Assembly (NCBI GenBank): GCA_009760855.2
Contig: WPIO01000162.1
Span: 124,001 to 188,000, forward strand
Direction: 5' to 3'
Length of the DNA: 64,000 nucleotides
Source of the DNA: Cristatella mucedo
Taxonomy: Eukaryota; Bryozoa; Phylactolaemata; Cristatellidae
A program made the translations under genes and the position numbers. The notes under the pieces were generated by a model. The model did not search any database. It was given only the letters and a program-made list of their open reading frames with translations, and was not told the origin of the DNA. This document shows positions 23,152 to 34,135 of this stretch, one piece after another (the first letter of the stretch is position 1; each line of letters begins with the position of its first letter).

Positions 23152-23795
23152 TGAATGTCGGTATTATAACTAATGCAAGGCAAATTATACAGGCTTACCC
23201 GCAATAAAAATGGCACACACCAACTGGCTGAGCCTGTACAATCCTACTCTTGTAGTCCGGATTTATGTAGGCCATAATTTGTCAGGGACATTCCAACGGT
23301 TACCCACTGCTGCATAACTAAAGCTTGTACTCTGCAGGTCCTAAAATGCCGAACCCACTCTTAAGAAACTGTCGTTGTACAACTGCTGTCCTGCTGATCA
23401 GTGTAGCACATATTCAACCACGGTTATAACCTGGTACTTCCACGATACTTTTCACCTCCACTGCTCCACTGACTGTGCTATGCTTCTTACCCATGGTTTT
23501 TGGATGAGTGAATTCTTGAAGCTACTGAATGCTTACTCACAGCCATTTAAGGTAGTGGGGGTCAGTGAAAGAGTTTATCGGAGTAATATCCATTCTGTTG
23601 TCAAGGTATTTTGGAGGTAAAACTGAGGTAAATCAGTTAAATTACGGGTAATTAGTTGCGTCTATCAGTTCCTTAACATTTTTTACACGATCTGACTGAA
23701 ATAAGTGATAGGTTAATGATGAAATAATACCATACCAACGACTAATCTATTTCCGTGTACAATAAAAAAACCACTAAAACAAATCACACAAATAT

Positions 23796-23796
<1 letters not shown>

Positions 23797-23836
<40 letters not shown>

Positions 23837-23837
23837 T

Positions 23838-23890
<53 letters not shown>
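23797..23890. repeat. (TA)n/(CA)n microsatellite of U6
   Basis: TA dinucleotides flank a 'cacacacacaca' core. It sits at the standard position in the unit and gives low-complexity ORFs on both strands that are not genes. Confidence 0.95.
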
Positions 23891-23891
<1 letters not shown>

Positions 23892-24131
23892 TTGGGTATC
23901 AATAGAGCGAGAGATAGAAAAAGAGAGACAAAGACAGCTATGGGAGAAGGTGCATTTCGTCGGATCGTTCATAGATAACGGATAGGTGTTTTAAGAATTC
24001 TTAGTTTACTAAACTAAATTATATGATGGTTATAATTTGACTTTTCATTCATCACTTAAAACGAATAATGTTGCTAGATGTGAAGTAGAAAAAACTGATT
24101 GGGACACATTTTTTTTGGTAATGCCAATTAA

Positions 24132-24395
24132 GTGCACATAGAAACTGAACTTAAATTAGGAACCTGTATGCTAGATCTACCGTTTGATCCTCCATGCAGC
24201 TATTTTGCTCTTTACTGCCGAGCGTTGGTTGCACTACTGCATTCCCAACACTTTAAGCGAGCCGGTTTAAAAGTTTCCACTAACCTGTGTAAAGTAGAAA
24301 ATGAAAATAAATATGTTGTAATGAAGGGAATGTACAGAAACCAAGTTAAAATAATGCTTAGCGATATAAAAAAGGTATTTTTAGATTGCATCTAG
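24132..24395 (+). pseudogene. Open reading frame B in U6 (unknown)
   Basis: Longest surviving version of relic frame B. It starts from GTG or upstream and includes ELKLGTCMLD, FALYCRALVALLHSQHFKRA, STNLCK, YRNQVKIMLSDI and a TAG stop. No ATG start or splice context is obvious. The matching region in U3, U1 and U7 keeps the same reading frame over parts. The family is not recognised, and it may once have been an exon. Confidence 0.35.
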
Positions 24396-25289
24396 CTTTA
24401 GGCAAATCAATTTTCCATTTAATTGTTAAGTTTGTTGTTGAAAATTATAAAGAAATTAGTATTTAATAATCGTGACACACTGAATGATTAAAGCTTGTTC
24501 TGATAATTCATTGTGTTTCTAGGTAGTTTACATTTGCTGCAGAGGAAATATGTTTGAATAGTGAGCGGTATCATGCTTAATAAGCTAATTAAGTATCATG
24601 GATAGGGTTTATATGTAGGGTCAGCATGCATGTTTGTTTAGTAGCAGCATGCACATTGTTACCATGCCTAGGCCTTTAACGGACGAATCAGAGGTACCCC
24701 TAAATGCCGACAGAATTTTTGTCAAAGATTAAGATTCGGCATATAAATATCTAGGGGAACTCAATTTGAAAACATTTATTTATAACAGGTAATATTATTT
24801 ATATTTCATTATTGTTAACCAAAATGCAGATATATTAGATCTATTTAAAGTTTAAAATTAAAGTACTTACCGGACAACGAATAAATGGGTCCCGACTGCT
24901 AAGTCCCGAATTGATTGCAGCTTTCCTTGAGCAGCATTTTCGGCTTCTAAGCAACTTAACATGAAAGCCTCATGAGTCGCTCAGCAAAGTAACATTCGCT
25001 TAGACGCCAAACTCGATCCACGTTGTACGAAGACTTTAATTTAGTGAAGCTACATGTGTATTTTTGCCGATGTCGTTTTGCAAAGTGTTGTGTTTATGCT
25101 ATGAGTCAGCAAAGCAAATCCAGATTTTACTAAAAGCAGTAAGGCACATCTTTTCTGGCAATATTTTTTGTCGAGCCTTCAACCATATAATGTGAGCATA
25201 AAAATCCTTAGTCGTTTAATTGATCTTTGTAAATATGGTGACAACCTGTGTGGGTAAAAATGTCAGCTTTCATACTCTATCTTTGCCAG

Positions 25290-25415
25290 AGAAATCACAG
25301 TGCCAGGCCCAAGGGGGTTTCTGGTGTTTAACGTCCCATCGCTGCATAGAACCAGCATTGAAATGCGATGGAGACAGGGATTGCCCTGACGGTGAAGATG
25401 AGCAAGGTTGTCCAG
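25290..25415 (+). CDS. LDLa exon 4 of the receptor gene (U6)
   Basis: 126 nt, phase 1-1, acceptor 'tttgccag' and donor GTTAGT. All six cysteines are present (SQC, GFWC, HRC, LKC, DC, GC) and the Ca2+ core [14 protein letters not shown] is canonical. It is the last intact LDLa exon before the lectin exons, 15.7 kb upstream of them on the same strand and in the same phase. Together with the exons in U1-U3 it would give the receptor at least four LDLa modules in a row, plus any to the left of the window. Confidence 0.85.
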
Positions 25416-25699
25416 GTTAGTGGAATCAATGTATTAACGTGAATTCTGAACTACTTCCACTCTAAATATCTTCACTACAAGAGTTTTCCTCTTCACCGGC
25501 AGTGCATATTAGCAGGATAAGCCAGACCAACCTCTTTCAGACTTATATGTAATATAAAGGTGAGCTTTTAATAAGGAATACATCACAATTTTTGTGTCGG
25601 TAAAATGAAATTTCCAAAAGTAGCTGTTATGGGAATTTCTCGTATTATCAAGATTCAACGTTCTATTATTATGCCTTTCACTTTACGTTCTTCTGCCAT

Positions 25700-25992
25700 T
25701 TAAAAAGAACTTAAAAACACACCTATTTAGGACAGCATTTAGTTGGTCCCATTGATTCATCCTTGATGTGCTTATTCGTGCTGACACCATGCATGCTGCC
25801 ACTAACCACATTTGCATGCTGACCCTGCGCATCACACCCCTAACCGTGTTTTTCTTTTTGTTTGTTCATCAAGCACGATTTGACTCACCATTCAATTGCA
25901 TTTCCCTTAGCATCAAATGTAAAGCGCCCAGAGAGAGATCAAATTCTCTCAGGTCGCCTTATTAAGTGTATTCTTATTGTTAATATTAGTAA
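25700..25992 (+). mobile_element. LINE-A 3' tail inserted in U6
   Basis: It encodes the last residues (KKNLKTHLFRTAFS-like) and then the typical 3' untranslated region: a 'catgctgccactaaccaca' block, 'catttgcatgctgaccctg', 'aaagcgcccagagagag' and a terminal ATT-type run. Unit sequence continues on the right at 'cagtagattac'. Strong 5' truncation is usual for LINEs. Confidence 0.8.
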
Positions 25993-26379
25993 TATAGCAG
26001 TAGATTACTTTCCTACCAGTTGGGATTCTCTCTCACTAACATACCTGTAGGCATTGTTGAAAAGTTATAATAACGCATGTGATAAAGCAGAAAGTAATAT
26101 GTAACCCTTTTGCCTAATAGAAATTGCCTGTTCTGAAGGTTACCGTACTGGAACGTTCACTTTAGATTGCTTATACTATACCAGCTGATGTGAGCATATA
26201 CAACATGCTAACAAATTTGTCTTTTGTTCATATTTAATAATTTTAGCTACACAAAATGTACGTAACGACGAAATATTTTTTTGGCGACCAGTTTCTCGTG
26301 AGTAACTTTACTAATGGTTTTGTCGTTACTACTTCGTATCCAGTGACTGTTATCTAGGGAATCAAATTTTCTCACTGAT

Positions 26380-26870
26380 ATAAAATAATAAAAAGGCTAC
26401 TGGTAGCCCATTTTTCTGACCCTCTCGTATAACTCTATCCTTGCTGCAAAGGTATCAAATAAGATTTTATATTTTATATATAATATTTGCTTATACAACA
26501 TGCTGAAAAACGACATTCACAACATGGTTAGAAGTGATATTCACAGGGCAAGCCAGCAACCTTCCTAATATGCAGCAAGTACGGCACCGTTAGGTATGAA
26601 TTAACAAAAGAAGAATAAAATTGAACCAATAAATGCTGTCATAAGTAAAATAGTTTTTGATTTTTTTAAATAGTGTCTTGTCCTACTATGTTGCCATGCA
26701 AGACGGAGGTGCTATCAAAGATTTAGGATCGTATGAATAAAGATACGGTCTTTAAACGTTTTGACAGTAATATTGCTTTTGATTGAGCCCCAGCTAACAA
26801 CTTTATTTTTCATGGCCCCTTGCATCACTGAAATGAAAGCACAATAGAGAGGGATATATGAGCACGATAA
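26380..26870 (-). mobile_element. Degraded LINE-A-like 3' region
   Basis: The minus strand resembles LINE-A 3' UTR ('cttgctgcaaagg', 'catggttagaagtgatat', 'cacagggcaagcc') and the RT C-terminal region further right. The outermost tail ('ggctactggtagcccattt') differs from other LINE-A copies, so it may be a related subfamily. The same tail recurs at 51500-51680 next to U7. Confidence 0.45.
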
Positions 26871-26874
26871 ATGA

Positions 26875-27392
26875 TCCGAACTGACTGTCAATCGACAGGT
26901 ATATGAGGACTACTGTAAGCCATACCAATAGATCGTAGCAAAAGCCATGTCTAGGCTCTAAATAACAATTGTCGAATCACAGATGTACAATCAAAAAATG
27001 GTGACAACGACAAAATCAACTATCTTGTCAACCGTTGCCAGATTAGCTCCTGGCCTGATGATCGTTGTGATGATCTGGCCGATCGCTTCACTGAATTCTG
27101 AGTCTGGAAGATAGGCAAGAGAAGGAGTCCATCTTTGCGATGTCAACATCCCCTAGAATGCTTTCCCCGATTCCTGGCAGCACCTCAATGTGTACATTTA
27201 AGCAAGTCACTAGTGATGTCATCCTAACGATCATATCACAATCAAAGATGAAAAAAAGTTCTTTGGACCCATTCCCACTGTCCTGCTCCTACGTTGCATT
27301 CATCTGCTGCTGCCATGCTTAACTAGCAACATTAACGTGTCATTAGCTTCAGATCATGTCCCAGCACCTTTTTAAAATAGCTTTAGTCTGGT
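26875..27392 (+). mobile_element. LINE-A fragment (EN-RT linker to RT start)
   Basis: Plus-strand match to the LINE-A linker: 'ctgtcaatcgacaggtata' and 'gaggactactgtaagccat', then MLSPIPGSTSMCTFKQVTSDV and SSLDPFPLSCS. Many stops. It ends where a second LINE-A copy begins. Confidence 0.7.
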
Positions 27393-28850
27393 AATAAGCT
27401 ACATTATTTCTTAAAATTGTATCGACCTGCTCGCTCTAACCGAAACTTGGCATAAATCGATAAACTGCCTGTTAATTAAAGGCTGTACCCCATCGTGTTT
27501 CTCATTTTCTCACAAACCCTAATTTCATCAATACTAGAGGTGGAGTTGCTTTTATCGTGCGCTCGAAATTAAACTTCAAGCCATGTACAGTACCCACGAA
27601 GCCGAATTTTAAATCAACTGTCTTGGTCTCATCCAAAAACCAGCTACTGATAGTGGCAGTAGTCAATCGCCCACCAGGTACCAAATCCTCAGTTATCTCA
27701 AATTTCCCAATCTCATTTCGATTCTGTGCCCAATAAGTCGATCCTTTCTCGATGTGAGTAACTTCAGCATTCACTTTCAGAACTTCTCTGACGTCTTCAG
27801 CACTAAACTTTGTTTATTGACTGACACATCGTCTCCTGTGGCTCATGTGCATGGCCCTACTCACACTAAGGCTCACACACCCGACCAGATTTTTCTCATA
27901 CAACAGAACTTTGTCATCTCTAATTACCACCACATCCTGCATGTCTGAACACATGCAGATCTCAATCAATCTGCAGTGTGTGCCCACCTCCTCCTCTAAA
28001 ATAACCTGTCAATCGTGAAAGCTCAAGATCCTTTAAATCGATGCTGTCCGTGCGAGAATATCTGCTTCGCTTATGCTGCTCAGACCTCCCTCTGATCTGT
28101 CATCATTGATAGATAGCTACCACACGACTGTAGCTGGCAGGCTCATCGAGTTTGCACATCTGACAAAGCACATTGTGCGCCCTTGCCACGACGGTCCATG
28201 GTTTACTACGTACGTTAATCGAGCCAGGAGTACAAGTGCAAATTTAAAAAAGCGTACACAAGATCAGGACTGACTGTTGATCGACAGGAATGTGAGGACA
28301 TCTGTAGGTCGTACCAATCGATCCTAGGAGAGGCCAAGTTTAGCTTCTTAAAAATCGTTGCTGAATCACAGATGCACAATCCAAAAATGCTAAAGTCGAC
28401 GATCAACCATCTCCTCAACCGCTCCTATATATATCTCTTTACCTGATGATTATCGTGAAGATCTAGCCGATCGCTTCCCTTGATTCTTTGTGCAGAAGAT
28501 TGACAAGATCAAGGAATATATTCCTGTGATGACAACACCCCTCTTTAAATGTTGTTCCCCGTTTCGTGGCTGCACCTCAATGTTTACATTTAAGCGGGTC
28601 AATAGTGATCTAATACTGAATTTTGATTCCGATCGTAGATTACAACGAGTCCTCTGAACCATGTTCCCACTGTCCTGCTCTTACGTTGCATTGATGTGCT
28701 GCTGCCGTGCGATACTCACATGAATAATATGTAATTAGCCTTACGTCACGTACAAGCATCTTTAAAAAAACTTTAGTCGGGCCACTTCTCAAGAAAGCGA
28801 CACTAGAAAAAGAACTTGAGCAACTACCGACCAGTCTCCTTTCTACCATT
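27393..28850 (+). mobile_element. LINE-A copy, 5' part (split by LINE-B)
   Basis: It runs from the endonuclease start ('gaaacttggcataaatcg', i.e. TETW-H-S) through the GDFN-equivalent region and the linker (DLSSLIDSYHTTVAGRL, HIVRPCHDGPWFTTYVN) to the first RT block, stopping at 'ctaccattcct'. It is broken by many substitutions and indels. The rest of the same copy continues at 30716 after the inserted LINE-B. Confidence 0.75.
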
Positions 28851-28855
28851 CCTAA

Positions 28856-30715
28856 ATAAATAGATAAATGTATTTCCGACTCTATCTCCACAAAGTCATA
28901 AAGACCATGTGGGTGATATGCAGGAGAGTTTTGCATAGCCCACTCACAGCCAAAGCGGCTTTCTGTACGCATTTGGTAGCCAACAGAATTCGTCTCACGC
29001 AACAGAGAAAAAGTTGGAAGCATAGCAGAGTCAGGAGAGCAGTTAAGGTAGTGAGTAGCATTGAAGTAGCTGCTCAGGACCGCTGAAATGGATGTGCCAT
29101 AGTCGGCAGTAGGAGAATAGTTGTCGTTGGGTAAGAATTGTGGAAGCAAGTTCCACAGTCTAGGACCTGCAGAGCTAAAGGTTCTATCGCCAACGGTCTT
29201 TAAGCTGAGACAAGGGAAAGCTAATTTATTGTCCATAGAGGACAGGAGGGCACAAACAGGCTGAAACTGATGCAGCAGTTCAGCTAGGTACGAAGAAGCG
29301 AAGCCGTGGCGGGCCTTGTGGGTCAGCGTAAGACCTTTCCTCTGTATCTGTTGCTCTTACGGCAACCATCCTAGATCATTCAGCAAAGGAGACACGTGCT
29401 CAAACCGCTGGGACTTGAACACCAGCCTTGCACCCATGTTTATAGTCGTCTGCAGTGGCCTAATAGCTTTCTTTGGCAGCCGAGCCTAAAGGGAATTTCA
29501 ATAATCAAGCCGAGACAGAACTAAAGAGCTAGTCAATTTTTTATAAGCCACTGTGGGAGACAGTTCCTAATCTTGGACAGGGATCGGATGTTATGGCTAG
29601 CTGTAGAGGCAGACTTCTGAATGAAGCTTTTGAAATTAAGGCACCTGTCGAACACGACACCTAAATTTCGAGCACGTGGTGCTGGTCACACAACAGCATC
29701 ACCTATTAGAAGAGCAAAGCCTTTTCATCTAGCCACACGCTTTGGGTGTCCTATGAGCAACTGTTTGTTTTTGCCATCATTTAATTTCAGGAAGTTATCT
29801 GACATCCAGGATCGAATATCAGCCATGCAAGCATTCAGTTTCCCAGTTGCCTCAGCAGATTCCGACGGTTTGAATGACAAATACTACTGAGTATCGTCAG
29901 CATAGAAGTGATATCCTATTCCATGGGCCTTAATCACTTTTCCCAGAGGTTGTGTATAAATGGAGAACAGCAAGAGACCGAGTAAAGACCCTTGAGGGAC
30001 TCCACAGGTGACCCTTCTCGTGTGTGAGAACTGACCCCCAAACGACACGGATTTAAAATGATCAGACAAGTATGACTTAAACCACACCAGTGCTTCGTCT
30101 GCCAGACCGATCGTTGTTCTCAATCGTTCAAGCAGAACTTCGTGATTAACGGTTTCGAAGGCAGCAGACTGACCTGGCCGAGCTAGGGTGGTGACATTCC
30201 CTTAGTCGTTACCACGTAGAATGTCATTGTCAACACGGAGTAGAGCAGTTTCAGTGGAGTGCTACTTCTTGAACCCTGATTGAAATGTGTCTGACATTCC
30301 ATTATTTTCAATATGTTGAACCATCTGCTTAGCAATTTATTTTCAAGAATCTTTGATAAGAAAGGAAGAAGGGAAACTGGGCGATGGTTTGCTAGGCCCT
30401 CTGTGTCTAATCCAGGCTTTTTAAGAATGGGCCTAACGATTGCCGATTTGAAGGACTTGGGACGACCCCTTTCCCCAAAGAAGCATTAAAAATCTTGGTT
30501 ATGGCAAGGTCAAGTTGGTCTGCTAGTGAAGACCACAGAGATGAAGGTATATGGTCTTCAGGAGACGAGCTCTTTTTGCTTGACCTTATTAGAGTAGCAA
30601 CGTCGCATGCAGAAACCTCGGAGAACCTTGTAAGGAAGGTCTCAGGTTGTGGAACCGCGATTGCTTTAGTCGGAGGGGGCCTGATAGAGGCACGAATGAG
30701 CACATTTTTTTCCTA
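28856..30715 (-). mobile_element. LINE-B, L2-like element nested in LINE-A
   Basis: A second LINE family inserted in opposite orientation into a LINE-A copy. It has a 3' tail of 'taaataaatagataaatg'. Its RT blocks include CGVPQGSLLGLLLFSIYTQP and GIGYHFYADDTQ (29884-30123, minus). The C-terminal domain TVGDRTFSSAGPRLWNLLP with HYLNCSPDSAMLPTFSLL is in 28640-29236 (minus). The region before RT (30407-30703) contains SSKKSSSPEDHIPSSLW. It is 5'-truncated: no endonuclease is present. The flanks 'attcct' and 'tttcct' suggest a short target duplication. Several frame breaks make it inactive. Confidence 0.8.
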
Positions 30716-31408
30716 TGAAACACACTGGAACGAGTCGTGGCTGACCAGCTAAACTTAGATATTCGAACTTCAAACCTTGCTTGTAAGTTCCAGTCTGACT
30801 TGAGAGCTAATGACTCCACAGAGTCTGCCTTGCTCAGGTTATGCAATGACCTACTTAGGAATGCAGGCATAGGTAGAGTGTCTCTGCTTGTTTTGCTCGA
30901 TCTTTCTGCTGATTTTGATACCATCGATCAGAAAGTTCTGCTAGAGCTCCACCTATCTCGCCTGGGCATCACTGGCTTGCTTTGCAATGGTTCCGGTCCT
31001 ATCTCCGTAGTTGGTACCAGAGTATTGAAATGAATGGACGAAGATAATCCGATGTACCTCTGAAATATGAGGTACCTCAGGGCTCCGTGCTAGGTCCTGT
31101 TCTTTTCACTGTTTATACTCTCCCTCTTGCTGATGTGATTGCCAAATAAAATCTAGGCTTTCACTTCAATGCTGATGGCATTCAATCGTACTTCGCTTTG
31201 ATCCATCTCGGCCTTGGAGCACCACGAATTATCTCAACTCACTTGCTGCATGCATTGATGACATCAGCATATGGATGGCAGCCAATTTCTAAAACTAATC
31301 GATGATAAAAAAACTTGCTAGTTATGGGATAACCTAGTGTCTTTCAGAAATTGGAAAGGCTCAAGCTCAAAATTAGCTCTGCCAGCATGTCTCCTGTTGA
31401 ATCAGCTC
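30716..31408 (+). mobile_element. LINE-A copy, 3' part after the LINE-B insertion
   Basis: It resumes at the RT block that follows [18 protein letters not shown], then FQSDLRANDSTESALL, LLDLSADFDTIDQKVLLE, and degraded PQGSVLGPVLF and ADD-like regions. It ends near 'gttgaatcagctctccac' without a LINE-A 3' end, so a deletion or another rearrangement removed it. Confidence 0.75.
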
Positions 31409-31639
31409 TCCACAGATACCTGCTACTCCGTTTATACAGAACCTTTGACTGCCGGTTTATTAGCAAAGACCCAGGCTGTCAAGTTAGCGTGAGATTAATT
31501 TGATTTGTTTAAGACCTCTGGAGATTATTACCAAGTTATTCTATAAACTATTAAACTTCGGACAGCTGGGAAGCTTTCAATTAATAGGTATCCGTCGATA
31601 ACCCAATAAAAGCAATCAGAAGTGTGCCATTAGGATCTG

Positions 31640-31772
31640 TGGTGGTTTGGCCGAGTGGTTAAGGTGGTTGCCCTGGTAAAGGTCTAGCCGAGATCTTGGG
31701 CTCTAGCCCCATGGGGGATGTGAAGCACCTGAATAGAGATTGAGTTCTCTTAGGGCGCTATATAAGGCATTT
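31640..31772 (+). mobile_element. tRNA-headed SINE with LINE-A tail
   Basis: The head contains a perfect tRNA A box, TGGCCGAGTGG (31648-31658), and continues GTTAAGG as in Ser/Leu-type tRNAs. A degenerate B-box-like segment GGGCTCTAGCCC lies at 31698. It then joins directly to 'aagcacctgaatagagatt' and 'gagttctcttagggcgcta', which is the LINE-A 3' terminus. Such tails let a SINE borrow the LINE's reverse transcriptase. The tRNA part would not fold as a working tRNA. Confidence 0.7.
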
Positions 31773-31779
31773 TTCTTGG

Positions 31780-32400
31780 ACTGGAGAACCAATTGCAAAG
31801 CAGCCGGACTTGGTCCATTTTCCTAGCGATCGGCTGTATCGGCAGGTTTTTTTTCAGGAATTGAGCCGTTCTTAGAGTGCATGCCGGTTGCTTACATTTT
31901 CTAAGGAGCTAATTTTGACGTGCATCAGTTCTCAAAATTAAATTTTTCTAAAATTTGCCTTACTTACAGCCGAGAGCTTCCCCAATACTCCACGTTGAGT
32001 CTCCACTACTATATACCCGGCCGTCTTTCTCTTTTTCATGAACCAATCGGAAAATGCATCTATTTTTTTGGCAGAATAATTTGCTCATTGTTGTCATTGC
32101 TCTTGATGCTTATTCAACAATTCGTTGACCAATGTCATTGCATTGTAAATGATTTAATTCTTTAAATGAACGGACCGTTGTGAAGTTATCTGTCACTAAT
32201 ACTTTTGTACGCTCGCTTTTGATATTAAAGCAAGTAGCAAGCCATTTATTTACATGAGAAAAATTGTGTGGGTTAACGGTCACCATTTTCACACATTTTT
32301 TACTTTAAATTTTGTATACAAGAAATCTCTTCCAAGAACCAGTAACTAGCTAAAAAAATTAATTATATTTTTGTTCCTTTATCTTAACTCAGGTACATAA
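31780..32400. other. Intron, no feature recognised
   Basis: A+T-rich unique sequence. The open frames at 31920-32165 and 32110-32292 overlap on opposite strands and show no motif. Confidence 0.5.
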
Positions 32401-32421
32401 GCTTTCAGTACTAGTTCAATG

Positions 32422-32530
32422 TTTTCTTAATGACCATTAGTTTATCCACAACATTGCTAAACGCTATAGTGTTATATTATCTTGGTGACCAGTTATTCAT
32501 CCACATCATTGCTAAACGCTATAGTGTTAC
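32422..32530. repeat. Short tandem duplication
   Basis: 'attgctaaacgctatagtgt' occurs twice about 60-65 bp apart, each time preceded by a 'tatccaca'-like and 'gaccattagtt/gaccagttat'-like segment. It is a simple local duplication. Confidence 0.75.
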
Positions 32531-32649
32531 TTCTACTCTTGCAGCCATCTTCATCCTAGGAATAATAATCTCCCACGGATGTGTATAAATTACGAGTGTA
32601 ACGAAGGTCCATTGTTCTGACCCTGTTAAAAAACTCCACATGTTGCAGC

Positions 32650-32960
32650 AGATTGTGCAACGAATAAAAATTTATTAGGTCGCGTTCTCAGTGGCAATAG
32701 GGTACACATGACTAGTTTCCTTCTTCGATTGGGATAGGAACTTCAGGATGGACTCACTACAAACCTCAATGATTATAGATATTAGTTGCTGCTACGTATT
32801 GAGGGACAGCGTTTAGGGGGTGCAGCCAACATTATGATGAGCTCCCAATTCTTGCCTACCTTATGCCAAAGTAGCTAGTGTAGCAGTGAGCTAGATCATC
32901 ATTTCCATTACAGACCTCAATAAATTCGAGTTTTAGATCTTGGGATTTTTTGGTTGTCTA
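32650..32960 (-). mobile_element. Old LINE-A fragment
   Basis: Minus-strand remnants of the RT N-terminal region: 'cagtggcaatagggtacac' and 'cttcttcgattgggatagg' match 5949-6010 of the good LINE-A copy. Heavily decayed. Confidence 0.5.
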
Positions 32961-33424
32961 TAGTTTTGACAAATTGAATGAATTTGAATTATTATAATGA
33001 AAAAACCATTCTCACCACATACAGTGAGCTTAACTATTCGTTTTAATTGAAAACCTAACTCCCTCAGACTCGATATTTAGGGAGCTTCCTAACCCATTCA
33101 GATCACCTCAATTAACTTCTGACCATTGCAGACAAAGCTAATTGTATAGCTTACCTCAAATCCGAAGTCAAACGTCGTGAGTTAGAGCTGCTACCGACAG
33201 TTACTAGACTAATATCTTAAAGCTAAATAATAAATGCTGTCTAATGGCTAAATAACTAGGCTGATTTGTATATGTCTCATGCCACAAATTGTAAAAACTG
33301 GCCAGTAATCTTCACAGACTATTTGTGTACAAGGTAAATAATAACACCTTAACTCCATCAGAGTTCCTTATGAAACGACGAATTGAAATCTTCCGGTTCA
33401 GATGTTGCTAGCAAAGCAATCGTA

Positions 33425-33575
33425 TTCTTACACTCGATTAAGCTCCCTCAGAGAACTCAAACTCTTTCTTGATACTCTACATTTGCTGCAAAGGAAACAC
33501 GATCAAGAGGTGAGTGGTAGCATGATCAACAAACGGCATGCCTAACATGCATCGGGGTGACACACGCAAACGCTT
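33425..33575 (-). mobile_element. LINE-A 3' UTR fragment
   Basis: Begins 'gattaagctccctcagaga' and continues 'catttgctgcaaaggaaac' and 'gagtggtagcatgatcaac', as in the LINE-A 3' end on the minus strand. It breaks off after about 150 bp. Confidence 0.65.
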
Positions 33576-34069
33576 TAAAAACCAAACTAATTTGAAATAT
33601 TCACTACATAGTTATTTTTCAAGCCGACTGACTATAGTAAAAAATTTCACACTCCAGAAAAAAATTGGTTTTGTCCGGAGTACTAGTATTTCATAATAAC
33701 TTCACTGTTAGCAGCATATGAGGTAAAAATGATTCAGCTTACTGCTCATAAATCTCACTCATAATTAGGACTAACGACTTAATGCAAAGACTTAGATTAA
33801 CAATTAGCGATGTCACTGCTGAAGAATGACCTGAAGCTCAAGATTCTCCATGCAATCGCAAACTTAATAAGATTTTGGTTTCTATTTGCGAGTGGTCGGA
33901 AATGCTAACACTTAAGGATGTTTGTGTTATTTGTCAGCTTATTCAGCTATTTTTGGTTCAAAATAATTCCCTGTACATGATATCCTTTAGTGAAAAGAGC
34001 TTTTGCATTCTTCCAGAATTGCCTAGGCAAGACTTGTGGCAGTTTTTTGAAGGTTTCGAAGGCTAGCCG
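33576..34069. other. Intron, no feature recognised
   Basis: One open frame (33875-34066, plus) without motif or exon-like borders that I trust. Nothing else seen. Confidence 0.4.
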
Positions 34070-34135
34070 AAAGACGCCTAGAGAGAGATTAAGTTCTCCG
34101 AGGGCGCTTTATCAAGTGCATTATTATTAGTAATA
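34070..34135 (+). mobile_element. LINE-A 3' tail
   Basis: 'gacgcctagagagagatta' followed by 'agggcgctttatcaagtgc' and an ATT run. Only the last ~65 bases are present. No tRNA head is visible upstream. Confidence 0.7.

Larger units (their letters stand above)
22726..26375 (+). repeat. Tandem unit U6 (last of the array)
   Basis: It has an intact relic frame A (22957-23151), a LINE-B-like remnant near 23420-23570, a long (TA)n/(CA)n tract, open relic frame B, a LINE-A 3' remnant (24515-24725), and an intact LDLa exon. Its 3' part is interrupted by a LINE-A tail at 25700-25992 and then drifts into a different right flank ('tttctcactgatataaaat...'). That flank is also found at the right end of U7, so U6 and U7 share the original array border. 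Confidence 0.85.

Noticed and set aside
1-26375. CRISPR-like or satellite array
   Set aside because: Repeat units are kilobases long, contain exon and transposon pieces, and show no short regular repeat-spacer pattern.
27393-31408. LTR retrotransposon or other virus-like element
   Set aside because: The RT motifs (FYADD with L2-type C-terminus, apurinic endonuclease, no protease, integrase, capsid or LTR) identify non-LTR LINEs.
31640-31720. tRNA gene
   Set aside because: The A box is good, but the B box, anticodon stem and acceptor stem do not fit. The fusion with a LINE-A tail indicates a SINE.
33875-34066. 63-aa frame as an additional receptor exon
   Set aside because: No suitable splice borders in phase 1 and no domain.
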